A stretch of 64,000 nt of DNA from positions 1 to 64,000 of the forward strand of contig NZ_RPEM01000010.1 in NCBI RefSeq assembly GCF_004745575.1. Reading direction: 5' to 3'. The notes under the pieces are model-generated. The model was not told the DNA's origin, did no database searches, and saw only the letters and a program-made list of their open reading frames with translations. Below are positions 1 to 10,600 of this stretch, in pieces. The position numbers and the translations under genes are program-made. This stretch comes from Pseudotabrizicola sediminis (lineage in GTDB: Bacteria > Pseudomonadota > Alphaproteobacteria > Rhodobacterales > Rhodobacteraceae). Within the stretch, counting starts at the first letter, position 1. Each line of letters opens with the position of its first letter.

Positions 1-1
1 A

Positions 2-736
2 ATCACGCCGCAATCGCAAGATCAATGGGTCCTGACCCTAGACTCCTACGCAAATGACGGTTTCAAAAAGGTCGAAGGCTGGGTTGACGCCCGTCTTCTC
101 CCGATCCTGAAACTGCTGCATCAAACGCAGACCGAAATGGCGGTGCAGGGTGGTGTGCTGGAAATTGGGGTGCATCACGGACGTTTCTTTCTGCCTTTGA
201 ATGCCATGGTGGAGCCGGCGGAGGGACCGTCCTTTGCGATCGATCTGTTTGAGGATCAGGCGCTGAACATCGACCGCAGCGGTCATGGCAGCAGCGGCAA
301 GTTCGCGGAAAGCCTGCGCCTGTTTGACCGTCACGGTGGCGCGAATGTTCACACGATTGCCGGGGATTCCACCCGCCTGCGCCATGGCGACCCCACCCGG
401 TTCCGCGCCACCCCGCCCAAGGTGATTTCGGTCGACGGCGGCCATACGGTGGAACACACCCTCAGCGACCTGCAGTTCGCCGAAGCCATCCTGCACGACA
501 GGGGGGCGGTCTTTCTGGACGATATCCTGAACGCGCATTGGGTTGGCGTGTTCGAAGGTGCGGTGACCTATCTGCAGCGGCGGCCCACGCTCTGGCCCGT
601 CTTCATTGGCTACAACAAACTGATCCTTGTGCCGATGTCGGTGCACGGCAGCTATCTGGCGTCGCTGCGCAAACACCTTCCCGGTGGCAAGCTGGTGGCC
701 TTGTGCGGCTATTCCTTGCTGGCCCCTGCGGCCTGA
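2..736 (+). CDS. SAM-dependent methyltransferase, 5' end outside window
   Basis: The reading frame is open from base 2 with no start codon, so the gene begins before the window; about 244 residues are visible. The segment [14 protein letters not shown] followed by FAIDLFEDQ looks like motif I and the acidic motif II of a class I Rossmann methyltransferase. Further on, [17 protein letters not shown] and VFLDDI resemble the Methyltransf_24 group that often modifies surface glycans or secondary metabolites. The gene ends 25 bp before gmd on the same strand, which suggests a role in polysaccharide or O-antigen modification. The substrate cannot be read from the sequence. Confidence 0.75.
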   Translation: MTPQSQDQWVLTLDSYANDGFKKVEGWVDARLLPILKLLHQTQTEMAVQGGVLEIGVHHGRFFLPLNAMVEPAEGPSFAIDLFEDQALNIDRSGHGSSGKFAESLRLFDRHGGANVHTIAGDSTRLRHGDPTRFRATPPKVISVDGGHTVEHTLSDLQFAEAILHDRGAVFLDDILNAHWVGVFEGAVTYLQRRPTLWPVFIGYNKLILVPMSVHGSYLASLRKHLPGGKLVALCGYSLLAPAA

Positions 737-761
737 CCTGCAACCCAAGACGGGAAAGATC

Positions 762-1886
762 ATGACCAAACGCGCGCTTATCACCGGTATCACGGGCCAG
801 GACGGCTCGTATCTGGCCGAATTTCTGCTGGACAAAGGCTATGAGGTCCATGGCATCAAGCGGCGCGCGTCGCAGTTCAACACCCAGCGGATCGATCATA
901 TCTATCAGGACCCTCATCTCGATAACGCCCGGCTGCGCCTGCATTATGGCGATCTGTCAGACACGTCGAATCTGACCCGTATTCTGGCCGAGGTGCAGCC
1001 GGATGAGGTGTATAATCTGGGCGCGCAAAGCCATGTTGCCGTCAGCTTCGAGGCCCCGGAATACACCGCCGATGTCGATGCGACCGGCACCCTGCGTCTG
1101 CTGGAGGCGATCCGTTTTCTGGGCCTGGACCAGAAAACCCGGTTCTATCAGGCCTCGACCTCGGAGCTTTACGGGTTGGTGCAGGAAACCCCGCAGCGCG
1201 AAACGACGCCGTTCCACCCCCGCAGCCCCTATGCGGTGGCCAAGCTCTATGCCTACTGGATCACGGTGAATTACCGTGAGGCTTATGGCATGTTTGCCTG
1301 CAACGGCATTCTGTTCAACCACGAAAGCCCCCGCCGGGGAGAAACATTCGTGACCCGCAAGATCACCCGGGGGCTGGCCAACATCGCGCAGGGATTGGAG
1401 CACTGCCTGTTCATGGGCAACATCGACTCGCTGCGCGACTGGGGCCACGCCAAAGACTACGTCCGCATGCAGTGGATGATGCTGCAGCAAGACAGCGCCG
1501 AAGACTATGTGATTGCCACCGGCAAGCAATATTCCGTGCGCGATTTCATCACCTGGTCCGCCGCCGAACTTGGCCTGCGGCTCAGCTTTCAGGGTGAAGG
1601 TGTGGATGAAACCGCAACTGTGGTGGATGTTCAGGGCGACAAGGCCCCGGCGGTCCGCCCCGGCCATGTGGTGCTCCGCATCGACCCGCGCTACTTCCGC
1701 CCCGCCGAGGTTGAAACCCTGCTGGGTGATCCGACAAAGGCGCGGGAGAAGCTGGGCTGGACGCCCGAGATCACCGCGCAAGAGATGTGTGCTGAAATGG
1801 TCGCGCATGACCTGAACGCCGCCCGGCGTCACGCGCTGCTCAAGGCCCATGGCCACGACCTGCCGGTCAGCCGGGAAGACAGCTGA
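762..1886 (+). CDS. gmd: GDP-mannose 4,6-dehydratase
   Basis: This 374-residue protein converts GDP-D-mannose to GDP-4-keto-6-deoxymannose in the cytoplasm, the first step towards GDP-fucose, GDP-rhamnose or GDP-perosamine. It is a short-chain dehydrogenase-type epimerase. [17 protein letters not shown] near the N-terminus is the NADP-binding glycine motif and contains the family GQDGSYL signature. The catalytic S/T-YxxxK set is present (ASTSELYG, then YAVAKLYAY), followed by [16 protein letters not shown]. The length matches the family (about 370). The ATG at 762 was chosen over upstream in-frame codons because it starts directly at MTKRALITG. No fucose synthase (fcl) or perosamine aminotransferase lies in the window, so the final sugar is unknown. 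Confidence 0.96.
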   Translation: MTKRALITGITGQDGSYLAEFLLDKGYEVHGIKRRASQFNTQRIDHIYQDPHLDNARLRLHYGDLSDTSNLTRILAEVQPDEVYNLGAQSHVAVSFEAPEYTADVDATGTLRLLEAIRFLGLDQKTRFYQASTSELYGLVQETPQRETTPFHPRSPYAVAKLYAYWITVNYREAYGMFACNGILFNHESPRRGETFVTRKITRGLANIAQGLEHCLFMGNIDSLRDWGHAKDYVRMQWMMLQQDSAEDYVIATGKQYSVRDFITWSAAELGLRLSFQGEGVDETATVVDVQGDKAPAVRPGHVVLRIDPRYFRPAEVETLLGDPTKAREKLGWTPEITAQEMCAEMVAHDLNAARRHALLKAHGHDLPVSREDS

Positions 1887-1910
1887 GCCAGAAATGAAAG
1901 CCTTTGTCGG

Positions 1911-2837
1911 CTAAGGATCGTAGCCAAGCTGCGCGCACAGCTGGGTATAGCGCGAGTCGCCGCGCTGCGCCTCGATCTGGGGGGGAACCGTACGCCGGGG
2001 GCGGGGGGCGATGCCGTTGCCTGACCGCCCGCTGTCGCCGCTGATTTGAATGGCGCCGTTCAGATCAATCGATAGGGGTTCAAAGGGCAGATCCAGATGA
2101 TCACAGATCCGCGCCAACCCCGCCTGCGGATCAGCGACAAAATCTTCGTAGCGCAGCACCGGCAGGCTGGCATGCCGGGCCAGAAAGGTCAGATAGCGCA
2201 GGCTGTAGTTTTCCAGAGTGAAGGGCAAAAAATGCCGCCACCCCAGCGTGTCGAGCGAGACAAAACTGTCCAGCGGGTGGCGCACGGTAACCAAGGCCCT
2301 GAGCATGCCACACTGGGCCAGCATCTCCTGCACGGCGGGGCGCGAGGCCGGATCCACATCCGTGCAGAACTGCGAATGCGGATGGTCGCGCAGCACCACC
2401 CGCTGACCCCGCCGGGCCAGACCCGCAACGGTCGCCGCGATAGCCGCCTGAAACGCCGCAACAATCACGGCCTGGTCCACGCGGTGGTCAGCGCGCAGCA
2501 AGGGCAGCAGCACATCATTGGGCGCAAATTCGGTCTTTGAATACTTCGGACCCAGCTTGATCCGGCTGAGTGGGTCAATTTCGCTCATCAGCACCGTGTT
2601 GGGCAGCGCCGCCACGCAGCGTGACAGCAAGGTGCCCCCGGTGCAGGCAAAATGGTGGATGCTGCGGACGGATTCCGGGTCTGCAAATCCGTCACACATT
2701 GCCACGCATTGCGCCAGCAGGCTGGGCAGAGGCTCTGCCGCGTCACCGTGATCCCCGGGGCCGCGATACCCGGCCAGCAGGCCAAGCGCGTCGTCCAGAT
2801 CGGCGGCAAGGCGGCGGGCGCTTGGGGGCGCGGTCAT
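1911..2837 (-). CDS. Sulfotransferase family protein
   Basis: The 308-residue protein has the two PAPS-binding signatures of sulfotransferases. Around residues 58-78, HHFACTGGTLLSRCVAAL corresponds to the 5'-phosphosulfate loop with T and S/T residues. Around residue 182, VTVRHPLDSFVSL corresponds to the 3'-phosphate motif (R-P-x-D-x-x-x-S). VLRYEDFVADP follows, as in many bacterial carbohydrate sulfotransferases. The start codon overlaps the stop of the upstream gene by 4 bp, so the two are translationally coupled. Its place next to gmd and an export lipoprotein suggests sulfation of an exopolysaccharide. The acceptor is not identifiable. Confidence 0.8.
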   Translation of the reverse strand: MTAPPSARRLAADLDDALGLLAGYRGPGDHGDAAEPLPSLLAQCVAMCDGFADPESVRSIHHFACTGGTLLSRCVAALPNTVLMSEIDPLSRIKLGPKYSKTEFAPNDVLLPLLRADHRVDQAVIVAAFQAAIAATVAGLARRGQRVVLRDHPHSQFCTDVDPASRPAVQEMLAQCGMLRALVTVRHPLDSFVSLDTLGWRHFLPFTLENYSLRYLTFLARHASLPVLRYEDFVADPQAGLARICDHLDLPFEPLSIDLNGAIQISGDSGRSGNGIAPRPRRTVPPQIEAQRGDSRYTQLCAQLGYDP

Positions 2838-4009
2838 CGCTCCGGCCCCGGCTTGGTCTTGCGGCGCTTTTTGTCCTTTGGGGGACCGGGCAGCTTGGCG
2901 GGCTTTGCCTGCGCCACGTCCTTGCCGATTGGCTCCGCTGGCGCATCGTTCTCGCCAATGTGCAACGCGTGCAGATGCGCCGCCGCCTGTGCCAGTCTGG
3001 GGGTCAGCTTGCGTAACAGGTCTTCCTGCCGCTGACGCTCGCGCGTGCTGTGGTCCAGCTGCGTGCGCAGATCGCGCAGGTCAAGCGCTTGCATCGCCTG
3101 CATCCGCGCGGCAAGGGCCAGTTCCGCCAGAGACGCGTCGCGTTTGAGGATCGCGTCGGCTGCGGCGGTCTGCTGGGCGGCAAGGGACTGGCGTATCGCG
3201 TCGTGTTCGGCCCGAGTGGCGGCGAGCGACTGGTCAGCTGCATCCTTCGCCTCTTGGAGGGACCGGCTCTGGACCAGCAGCTCCGCCGCGCGCGCCTCTG
3301 CCCCGGCCTGCGCGGCCAGAGTGGTGGCGAGGGACGCTGACAGCTCATTCACCCGCGCCACCAGCGCAGTGATCTGTCTGGCCTTCAGATCGGGCTGAAA
3401 GCAGATCACGGGCCAATCCGGATCGGTTCTGTCATGTCCGGTCTGTTCATAGGATCGCGCCCGCAGCATCTGCTCGATCTCGGCCCGCCCCTTGGAACCT
3501 TTGAAAAATGCCGCCTCGCCGCAGTGCAGGGTGATCCGGGTGATCCGGTCCGGTCCAAGGCACTGCCAAAGCGCGTCCATAACCTCTGCCTCGGCACCCG
3601 GACAATTGACATGCACGGTGATATCGACACCGGTGGGCAGCAACGCGACCAGATCCTTTGGCCCCAGCCGCTGCACCGGCCTTCGCCCCGTCTCCTTCAG
3701 CCCCGGCAGCAGGTCAAGCAGGTCTGCCGTCGGGTCTGCAAGGCTTGCCAACCCAGGCATGTTGTACCGCAACACCTCACACTCCACTGTCACAGGGCCG
3801 GGAATCGCGGCGATATGGTGCAAACCGGGCGGCACCTGCGTCATGCTGTCAGATCCGGCCTCTGGCCCGTCCGGCGAAAACACCACGGTCTGCGGGCTAG
3901 GGTGCCCTGCCACCGGGCCCGTCGCAAGCGCGGCACCATCAAGGCAAATCATCAGCAAAGCAGGTTCTGGCAGCGGGGGCCCCTTGGCACAGCTTTGGCT
4001 TTCCGACAT
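2834..4009 (-). CDS. FkbM-like domain plus coiled-coil protein
   Basis: The predicted 391-residue protein has two parts. Residues 1 to about 200 resemble the C-terminal half of FkbM-type methyltransferase proteins of roseobacters: NMPGLASLADP, then VDITVHVNCPGAEAEVMDAL and LRARSYEQTGHDRTDPDWPV. I see no canonical glycine-rich SAM loop, so activity is uncertain. Residues of about 210-370 are a long Ala/Gln/Arg/Leu-rich heptad region consistent with a coiled coil, ending in a basic Lys/Pro tail. The start at 4009 (MSESQ) was preferred to the longer frame at 4069 because it is preceded by a GGGGG ribosome site. It overlaps the sulfotransferase by 4 bp and is probably co-transcribed with the export lipoprotein gene upstream. 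The function is not known. Confidence 0.7.
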   Translation of the reverse strand: MSESQSCAKGPPLPEPALLMICLDGAALATGPVAGHPSPQTVVFSPDGPEAGSDSMTQVPPGLHHIAAIPGPVTVECEVLRYNMPGLASLADPTADLLDLLPGLKETGRRPVQRLGPKDLVALLPTGVDITVHVNCPGAEAEVMDALWQCLGPDRITRITLHCGEAAFFKGSKGRAEIEQMLRARSYEQTGHDRTDPDWPVICFQPDLKARQITALVARVNELSASLATTLAAQAGAEARAAELLVQSRSLQEAKDAADQSLAATRAEHDAIRQSLAAQQTAAADAILKRDASLAELALAARMQAMQALDLRDLRTQLDHSTRERQRQEDLLRKLTPRLAQAAAHLHALHIGENDAPAEPIGKDVAQAKPAKLPGPPKDKKRRKTKPGPER

Positions 4010-4108
4010 CGCACCCCCTACCATCACCTGCTGCTCACACCGCCAAACCGATGGTTGAACGCGGGGCAACCTTGGTGCGGCAATCCTTGCCCACGTGCGG
4101 GCCGCCGG

Positions 4109-5242
4109 TCAGTCCGAGGTCGCAACATTGCGCAACCCGAACGCACTGCCAAACAGCCCCATGATTGACGTCGCGGCCACCATCGGCGATTCCGTTACCA
4201 GAATTGTGTCCTTGGGGTTGATCTCGAACGCGCGTGCCGCGAACAGGCCCGCCGCGCTGGTTAGATCAATCGTGAACACCACCTGCGTCTTGCCCGGCCC
4301 AGACCCGTCCGCGCGCAGGTCTTTGGCCGCATAGTTGCGCAGAACCAGAATGCCCTTCGGGTCTGCCCGCGCATCTGCCAAACCGCCGACGCGCGACAAA
4401 GCTTCCATCGCGCTGACAGCCTCGCGGTCGAAATAGATGAGCTCTTCCCGCCCGGTTGCCCCCATGGCGGTGAAATAGCGGCGGTCTTCTTCGACAAACA
4501 CCTTGTCGCCGCCCTTCAGCAGCACATTCTTTGACCCGTCCGAAAACAGGCTTTCCGCCCGGATCTCATAGGTCCGCCCGTCACGGATCAACCGCACCAG
4601 CGGATTGCGCAGGGTCGAGGCGATGCCCCCGGCCTGGGCGATCAGTGACAGGATCGTGGTGTTGCGGTCCATCAGCGGATAGGGCCCGGCACGGCCGACG
4701 CCGGTGACAATATCGACCGAGTTCAACCGACCCACATCCACCGTCAGTTGCACCTGCGCCGAGGGCACGGTGGGGGCCAGGGCGGTCTCAATCTCTTGCC
4801 GCACTTGCGACGGGGTTTTGCCGCGCACCATGATGTCGCCCACATAGGGCACGAACAGGGTTCCTTCGGGCGAGACCATCAGGTTGGGCAGCGCCACCGA
4901 CCGCTCACCCGCGGTGGCGATCAGCGAATTGCTTTGCGGGTCCCAGATCACCAGCGAAATCCGGTCGCCAGGCGCGATCAGCGGGCTGTTCACGCCAGAC
5001 GCGTTGGGCAGCCAGTGATACGATCCGGCCCAACCGGTCCGGGGCCACTGCGCCACCTGATCGACCGAAGCACGCGTGACCTCAACCACCTGAAATTCAG
5101 CGTTTTCGCTGGACTGGCCGCGCAACACCTTACTTTGCAGCGCGGCACCCCGGGGGGTGGAACAGCCTGCCAGAACGGACAGGAGCAGAAAGGCGACTGC
5201 CAGCCGAATAACGGGTCCGGCCAGTTTCTTTTGCTTGCCCAT
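4109..5242 (-). CDS. Polysaccharide biosynthesis/export lipoprotein (Wza/KpsD type)
   Basis: The 377-residue protein starts with a basic n-region and a hydrophobic stretch ending in the lipobox LSVLAGCSTP, so it should be lipidated and sent to the outer membrane. The body has the Poly_export pattern (PGDRISLVIWDPQSNSL, then VSPEGTLFVPYVGDIMVRGKTPSQVRQEIETAL), followed by repeated SLBB-like segments (VDIVTGVGRAGPYPL; then LLKGGDKVFVEED). It should form the outer-membrane/periplasmic secretion channel for the polysaccharide. The ATG at 5242 lies 8 nt after GAGAAG; the GTG at 5251 has no room for a ribosome site. A 196-bp gap separates it from the rfb operon on the same strand. Confidence 0.88.
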   Translation of the reverse strand: MGKQKKLAGPVIRLAVAFLLLSVLAGCSTPRGAALQSKVLRGQSSENAEFQVVEVTRASVDQVAQWPRTGWAGSYHWLPNASGVNSPLIAPGDRISLVIWDPQSNSLIATAGERSVALPNLMVSPEGTLFVPYVGDIMVRGKTPSQVRQEIETALAPTVPSAQVQLTVDVGRLNSVDIVTGVGRAGPYPLMDRNTTILSLIAQAGGIASTLRNPLVRLIRDGRTYEIRAESLFSDGSKNVLLKGGDKVFVEEDRRYFTAMGATGREELIYFDREAVSAMEALSRVGGLADARADPKGILVLRNYAAKDLRADGSGPGKTQVVFTIDLTSAAGLFAARAFEINPKDTILVTESPMVAATSIMGLFGSAFGLRNVATSD

Positions 5243-5438
5243 TCCTGTCACTTCTCAAGAACCATCTTCCTGTTGTCCTGACGGACGGAACAGCAAGATC
5301 CCCCCCTGTCCACCGGTGTTTCGTGATACGACAACCCACGCTGGCACATCCCCCACAAGGGACTGCGTGCAGCATAATGGTTAACAAATCGTTTCTAAGG
5401 CCCGCCAAACTTTAAGGAGCACGCGACCCGCCCAAGGC

Positions 5439-6317
5439 CTAGCCTTGCTGCGCAACCGTCAGCAAATACTTGCCGTAGTCGTTCTTGCGGAAGACTCCCG
5501 CCCGCCGCATCAGATCATCCGCCGTGATCCACCCCAGGACATAGGCAATTTCATCGGGGCAGCCAACCTGCAGCCCCTGTCGACCGGTCAGAGTGCGCAC
5601 GAAATTGCCGGCATCCAGCAGGCTTTCATGCGTTCCGGTGTCCAGCCACGCATACCCGCGCCCCATCTGCTGCACCTGCAGACTGCCTTCGGTCAGGTAG
5701 ACGGCCAACAGATCCACAATCTCCAGCTCTCCCCTTGGCGAAGGTTTGATCTGCCGGGCAAGTTCCGGCGCGCGGCCATCCAGGAAATACAGCCCCGTCA
5801 CCGCGTAATTCGACGGCGGCACGGCAGGCTTTTCAATGATCTCCTTCACCGTTCCGTTGCTGTCAAAGGCCACCACGCCATAGCGTTCGGGGTCTGTGAC
5901 GCGATAGCCGAAGACCGTGCCGCCGGTGTCGCAGCTGTCTGCAGCTTTCAACAGCTCCGGCAGACCATGACCAAAGAAGATGTTGTCACCCAGCACCATG
6001 GCCGAAGGCGCGCCGTCCAGAAACGCCTCGGCCAGCAGATAGGCCTGCGCCAGCCCGTCGGGCGTGGGCTGGACGATCCATTCAAACCGCAGGCCCCATT
6101 GCGACCCATCGCCCATCAGGCGTTTAAATTGCTCCTGATCTTCGGGGGTGGTGATAATCGCAATCTCGCGGATGCCGGCCAGCATAAGCGTCGACAGCGG
6201 ATAATAGATCATCGGCTTGTCATAGACCGGCAACAGCTGCTTTGACACGCCCATGGTGATGGGCCACAGCCTTGTGCCCGATCCGCCTGCCAGAATGATC
6301 CCTTTGCGTTGTGTCAT
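5439..6317 (-). CDS. rfbA: Glucose-1-phosphate thymidylyltransferase
   Basis: RmlA/RfbA makes dTDP-glucose from glucose-1-phosphate and dTTP, the first step of dTDP-L-rhamnose synthesis. The 292-residue length is typical. The N-terminal nucleotide-binding signature [16 protein letters not shown] is intact. [32 protein letters not shown] and [18 protein letters not shown] are family hallmarks. It is the last gene of the rfbC-rfbB-rfbD-rfbA operon, and its ATG overlaps the rfbD stop by 4 bp. Confidence 0.97.
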   Translation of the reverse strand: MTQRKGIILAGGSGTRLWPITMGVSKQLLPVYDKPMIYYPLSTLMLAGIREIAIITTPEDQEQFKRLMGDGSQWGLRFEWIVQPTPDGLAQAYLLAEAFLDGAPSAMVLGDNIFFGHGLPELLKAADSCDTGGTVFGYRVTDPERYGVVAFDSNGTVKEIIEKPAVPPSNYAVTGLYFLDGRAPELARQIKPSPRGELEIVDLLAVYLTEGSLQVQQMGRGYAWLDTGTHESLLDAGNFVRTLTGRQGLQVGCPDEIAYVLGWITADDLMRRAGVFRKNDYGKYLLTVAQQG

Positions 6318-7168
6318 GCCAAAACCTTCAAATCTGTAAGAACATCACGCAGACCTGCCTGCCAGTCTGGCCGGGCAAGTCCGAAAGCGGTCAGGGTGGT
6401 GGTACAGTCCAGCCGTGAATTCAGCGGTCGCTGTGCCGGGGTGGGATAGTCGGCGGTGGGGATGTCCACCACATCGACCTTGCGCCCCGACAGGGCAAAG
6501 ATGGCGCGGGCAAAATCGGCCCAGGTCGTGTCCTGCGCACCGGAAAAGTGGTAGCTGCCCGACAGCGCAGGATCAGTGCGCAGCCCATGCGCAATCGTCA
6601 CGCAGGCCTGCGCAATCGCCGCTGCCGGGGTCGGGCCGCCCACCTGATCGCCCACCACCGTCAGCCGGTCGCGGGTATCAGGCAGGCGCAGCATGGTTTT
6701 CACGAAATTGGCCCCATCTGCCGAAAACACCCAACTGGTGCGCAGGATGCCATGCACCGCCCCGGTCGCGCGCAACAGCGCCTCGCCTTCGGCTTTGGTC
6801 CGGCCATAGGCCCCCAGTGGGGCGACCGGGTCGTCGGGCAGGAACGCGGCCGTGCCCGCACCGTCAAAGACATAATCGGTCGAGATCTGGACCAGCGGCA
6901 CCTGCAGATCTGCACAGGCCCGGCCCATCGCCTCGGGGGCCAGCGCATTGACCGCCCGGGCCACCGATTCTTCGCTCTCGGCCTTGTCCACCGCCGTATA
7001 GGCAGCAGCATTGATCACCGCATCGGGGCGGGCTTGCGCAATCGCGCGGGCGCAGGTGGCAGGATCGGTCAGATCGGCGCGGTCGCGGCCCAGAAACGTG
7101 GCCTCCGGCACCAGCCGTGCCAACGCTTGCGCCACCTGTCCGGTTTGCCCGAAGACCAGCAGCTTCAT
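6314..7168 (-). CDS. rfbD: dTDP-4-dehydrorhamnose reductase
   Basis: RmlD/RfbD reduces dTDP-4-keto-L-rhamnose to dTDP-L-rhamnose with NAD(P)H, the last step of the pathway. The 284-residue protein starts at [16 protein letters not shown], the GxxGxxx cofactor loop of the family. It then shows [13 protein letters not shown] and STDYVFDG, with the catalytic tyrosine and lysine in YGRTKAEGE. The frame is open 42 codons further upstream, but the ATG at 7168 fits the family and overlaps the rfbB stop by 4 bp. Confidence 0.95.
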   Translation of the reverse strand: MKLLVFGQTGQVAQALARLVPEATFLGRDRADLTDPATCARAIAQARPDAVINAAAYTAVDKAESEESVARAVNALAPEAMGRACADLQVPLVQISTDYVFDGAGTAAFLPDDPVAPLGAYGRTKAEGEALLRATGAVHGILRTSWVFSADGANFVKTMLRLPDTRDRLTVVGDQVGGPTPAAAIAQACVTIAHGLRTDPALSGSYHFSGAQDTTWADFARAIFALSGRKVDVVDIPTADYPTPAQRPLNSRLDCTTTLTAFGLARPDWQAGLRDVLTDLKVLA

Positions 7169-8205
7169 GGCGCGGTCCCCAGTCGCTGCCCCACGCCCTG
7201 TCGGTCCAGCAGCGGCCGCCACCAGCTTTCGTTGTCCAGATACCACCGCACGGTGCGGCGCAAGCCTTCCTCGACCGTGACTGATGGTGACCATCCAAGC
7301 TCTTCGCGCATCCGGCTGGGGTCGATGGCATAGCGGGCGTCATGGCCGGGGCGGTCGGTCACAAAGCTGATCAGCCGGTCATGTGGCGCGCCAGCGGGGC
7401 GCATCTCATCGAGCAATTCGCAGATCGTGCGCACCAGTTCGATGTTGCGGCGCTCGTTTTCGCCGCCGATGGCATAGCTGCGCCCCGGCACGCCCTTTTC
7501 CAATGCGATCAGCAGGGCGGTCGCATGGTCTTCGACATAAAGCCAGTCGCGCACATTTTCGCCCTTGCCGTACACCGGGATCGGGCGGCCATGCAGCGCG
7601 TTCAGGATGACGACCGGGATCAGCTTTTCGGGAAAGTGGAAGGGCCCGTAATTGTTGGAACAATTGGTCAACACCACCGGCAGGCCATAGGTTTCGTGCC
7701 AGGCGCGCACCAGATGGTCGCTGGCCGCCTTGGACGCGGAATAGGGGCTGCGCGGGTCGTAGGGAGTGGACTCGTCGAACTGACCGGTGGGGCCAAGGCT
7801 GCCGAAGACCTCATCGGTTGAGATGTGGTGAAAGCGGAATGTGTCGGGACGACCCATGGCCTGCCAATGGGCGCGGGCGGCTTCCAGCATGTTGAAGGTG
7901 CCGGTGATATTGGTGTCGATGAAATCGCCCGGACCGTCGATTGACCGGTCGACATGGCTTTCGGCGGCCAGATGCATCACGGCATCGGGCGCATGGGTGC
8001 TGAAAATTCGGGTCAGCGCCGCCCGGTCGCGGATATCGGCCTGCTCAAACTGATACAGCGGCGAATTGCCAACCGATGCCACATTGTCCAGATTGGCCGC
8101 ATAGGTCAGCGCATCCAGATTGACCACGTGATGCCCGCGCGCCACCGCCTGCCGCACCACGGCCGACCCGATGAACCCCGCGCCGCCGGTGATCAGAATT
8201 TTCAT
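7165..8205 (-). CDS. rfbB: dTDP-glucose 4,6-dehydratase
   Basis: RmlB/RfbB converts dTDP-glucose to dTDP-4-keto-6-deoxyglucose. The 346-residue SDR protein begins [19 protein letters not shown] (NAD-binding GxxGxxG). It carries [15 protein letters not shown], the catalytic STDEVFGS region and [14 protein letters not shown] with the YxxxK pair. [17 protein letters not shown] is also characteristic. The longer upstream frame is ignored because ATG 8205 starts exactly at the Rossmann strand. It overlaps rfbC by 4 bp and rfbD by 4 bp. Confidence 0.97.
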   Translation of the reverse strand: MKILITGGAGFIGSAVVRQAVARGHHVVNLDALTYAANLDNVASVGNSPLYQFEQADIRDRAALTRIFSTHAPDAVMHLAAESHVDRSIDGPGDFIDTNITGTFNMLEAARAHWQAMGRPDTFRFHHISTDEVFGSLGPTGQFDESTPYDPRSPYSASKAASDHLVRAWHETYGLPVVLTNCSNNYGPFHFPEKLIPVVILNALHGRPIPVYGKGENVRDWLYVEDHATALLIALEKGVPGRSYAIGGENERRNIELVRTICELLDEMRPAGAPHDRLISFVTDRPGHDARYAIDPSRMREELGWSPSVTVEEGLRRTVRWYLDNESWWRPLLDRQGVGQRLGTAP

Positions 8206-8768
8206 GCGTATGTTCCTGTAACAAAAGGAGAGTCGAACTCGGTAAAAGGCTGCGCCGCGCGGTCCTTGTCGGACAACACTGGCTGCGCGACCGGCAGGGG
8301 CCAGTCGATACCACAGCTGTCCCACAGCACCGCACCGTCGCAATCGGGCGCATAGCCGTCGGTGCATTTGTACTGCACCTCGGTATCGGCCACCAGCGTG
8401 ACAAAGCCGTGCAGAAAGCCCCGTGGCACCAGAAGCTGGTGGCCGTTATCGGCGGTCAGTTCCGCCCCGGTCCACTGGCCATAGGTTGCTGATCCCTGCC
8501 GCACATCGACCGCCACATCAAAGATCGCGCCGCGCGTGCAGCGCACCAGCTTGTCCTGCGCCCGGGGCGGTTTTTGGTAATGCAGTCCGCGCAGGGTGCC
8601 CGGTTCGGCGGAAAACGAATGGTTGTCCTGCACAAAACCAAGGTCCAGCCCGGCTGCCGCCATCCGCTCGGCATTCCAGCTTTCGGTGAACCAGCCACGG
8701 GCATCGCCAAAGCGTCGGGGCGTCAGCAGCATGACCCCCGGCAATGAGGTGGGATTGACATCAAGCAT
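8202..8768 (-). CDS. rfbC: dTDP-4-dehydrorhamnose 3,5-epimerase
   Basis: RmlC/RfbC epimerises dTDP-4-keto-6-deoxyglucose at C3 and C5. The 188-residue cupin has the family pattern: [31 protein letters not shown] (catalytic His in RGLHYQ), [27 protein letters not shown] and a YKCTDGYAP segment. It is the first gene of the four-gene rfb operon. The 282-bp region upstream (8769-9050) separates it from rimO on the same strand and should hold the operon promoter. I could not identify convincing -35/-10 boxes there, only two GGTCAC copies 16 bp apart near 8872-8893. Confidence 0.95.
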   Translation of the reverse strand: MLDVNPTSLPGVMLLTPRRFGDARGWFTESWNAERMAAAGLDLGFVQDNHSFSAEPGTLRGLHYQKPPRAQDKLVRCTRGAIFDVAVDVRQGSATYGQWTGAELTADNGHQLLVPRGFLHGFVTLVADTEVQYKCTDGYAPDCDGAVLWDSCGIDWPLPVAQPVLSDKDRAAQPFTEFDSPFVTGTYA

Positions 8769-9050
8769 GAAGAGTATTGCCTCGGTGGGTCATGGCCGCA
8801 GATCCCGGAATGCGGGCCGCTGCCTGGGTGCAGATTTGGCGGGGGCAAGGCCGCTTACGCCCGATATCAACATGGTCACTCATAGTGTGGGTCACTTTAC
8901 CTGGTCAGACGTCGAAATCGTGAAGAATTGGCGAAAATATGCTGAAAATGCGGTGGATTGTGATTTTGGTGCCGGGAGTGATCAAAAAAGGGACAGGCGG
9001 TGGCGTCAAGACAGGCACAGCCGGACGCTTTGCCCGCTGCTGGCGGCGGG

Positions 9051-10436
9051 TCACCTCACCAACCGCCCCCAAAGATCATACTCCCCCGCCTCGTCAACCG
9101 TGACGGCGACAATGTCACCGGGGGCCAGACCTTCAAAGCCTTCGTCGATGAACAGGTTGCCGTCGATTTCCGGCGCATCGGCCATGGTGCGACACGTGGC
9201 ACCGTCGGCGTCCACCTCATCGACGATCACCTGCAGGGTGCGACCCACCTTGGCGGCCAGTTTTGCTTCGGAAATGGCTTGCGCCTTTTCCATGAAGCGG
9301 TCCCAGCGATTCTGCTTTTCTTCGGCAGGCACGTGGTCCGGCAGGTCATTGCTACGGGCACCGGCGACGTTTTCGTATTGAAAACAACCCACACGGTCCA
9401 ACTGCGCTTCGTCCAGCCAGTCCAGCAGGGTCTGGAATTCGGCTTCCGTCTCGCCAGGATAGCCGACGATGAAGGTGGACCGCAGGGTGATATCGGGGCA
9501 GGCGGCGCGCCAGGCTGCGATCTCGTCCAACGTTTTTGCCGCCGCCGCGGGCCGCGCCATGCGGCGCAGCACCTCCGGGTGGGCGTGCTGGAACGGGATG
9601 TCGAGATAAGGCAGGATCAACCCTTCGGCCATCAGCGGGATCAGGTCGCGCACATGCGGGTAGGGGTATACGTAATGCAGCCGCACCCAAGCCCCCAGCT
9701 TGCCCATCTCGCGCGCAAGGTCAGTGATATGCGCCCGCACCTCGCCACCCTTCCAGGGCGACAGATCATGCTTGCGGTCGACGCCATAGGCAGACGTGTC
9801 CTGGCTGATCACCAGCAGTTCGCGCACCCCGGCTTCGACCAGCTTTTCCGCCTCACGCAAAACCGCATGGGCCGGGCGGCTGACCAGACGGCCGCGCATG
9901 TCGGGGATGATGCAGAACTTGCACTTGTGGTTACAGCCCTCTGAAATCTTGAGATAACTGTAATGGCGTGGTGTCAGGCTGACACTGCGGGCGGGCAGCA
10001 GGTCGATGAACGGATCGGGGATCGGCGGCACCGCGCCGTGCACCGCGTCCAGCACCGCCTCATACTGATGAGGGCCGGTTACAGCCAGCACCTTCGGATG
10101 CGCGCCGGTGATGTATTCGGGTTCCGCGCCCAGACAGCCGGTAACGATCACCCGGCCGTTTTCGGCCAGCGCTTCGCCAATGGCATCAAGGCTTTCGGCC
10201 TTGGCACTGTCGAGAAACCCGCAGGTGTTGACGATCACCGCATCCGCGCCCTTGTAATCGGGGCTGATCGCGTAGCCTTCGGCGCGCAGCCGGGTCAGGA
10301 TGCGTTCGGAATCGACCAGCGCCTTGGGGCAACCAAGGCTGACCATGCCGATGGTGGGCTGGCCGGGGCGGGGGGCCTCGGAGAACGTGGCGCGCGGGGC
10401 CAGATCGGGGCGAAGGTTGGGCGGGTTGTGCGACAT
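9051..10436 (-). CDS. rimO: Ribosomal protein S12 methylthiotransferase RimO
   Basis: RimO is a radical SAM enzyme that adds a methylthio group to the conserved Asp of ribosomal protein S12. The 461-residue protein has the N-terminal UPF0004 domain with three cluster cysteines ([34 protein letters not shown]). The radical SAM motif [11 protein letters not shown] follows, and a C-terminal TRAM-like domain ([13 protein letters not shown] ... [18 protein letters not shown]). ATG 10436 was chosen because homologues start shortly before this point; the frame upstream is non-homologous read-through. Confidence 0.96.
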   Translation of the reverse strand: MSHNPPNLRPDLAPRATFSEAPRPGQPTIGMVSLGCPKALVDSERILTRLRAEGYAISPDYKGADAVIVNTCGFLDSAKAESLDAIGEALAENGRVIVTGCLGAEPEYITGAHPKVLAVTGPHQYEAVLDAVHGAVPPIPDPFIDLLPARSVSLTPRHYSYLKISEGCNHKCKFCIIPDMRGRLVSRPAHAVLREAEKLVEAGVRELLVISQDTSAYGVDRKHDLSPWKGGEVRAHITDLAREMGKLGAWVRLHYVYPYPHVRDLIPLMAEGLILPYLDIPFQHAHPEVLRRMARPAAAAKTLDEIAAWRAACPDITLRSTFIVGYPGETEAEFQTLLDWLDEAQLDRVGCFQYENVAGARSNDLPDHVPAEEKQNRWDRFMEKAQAISEAKLAAKVGRTLQVIVDEVDADGATCRTMADAPEIDGNLFIDEGFEGLAPGDIVAVTVDEAGEYDLWGRLVR

Positions 10437-10600
10437 AGCGCGGTCTATACCTTTGTTTTGCGCAGGCGGATAGGGGGGTAAGGCCCGCCTCAGGCGCCAC
10501 CGCCCTCGGCGGGTCTTGGGGCATGGGTCTTTGGCCGGTGCGGCCTGTGGCAGGCTACAGAAGCGCTCCGCGCGGGGGACTTTGCGAAAGGTGCAAGGCT

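Noticed and set aside
38-835. Long minus-strand frame opposite the methyltransferase and gmd start
   Set aside because: Antisense to clear family matches; composition is that of a shadow frame in GC-rich DNA. The same holds for the long antisense frames over gmd, rmlA, acuI, the photolyase, the sugar operon, mscS and the RND pump.
8872-8893. Two GGTCAC copies upstream of the rfb operon as a regulator site
   Set aside because: Only six bases and one pair; too weak to name a regulator.
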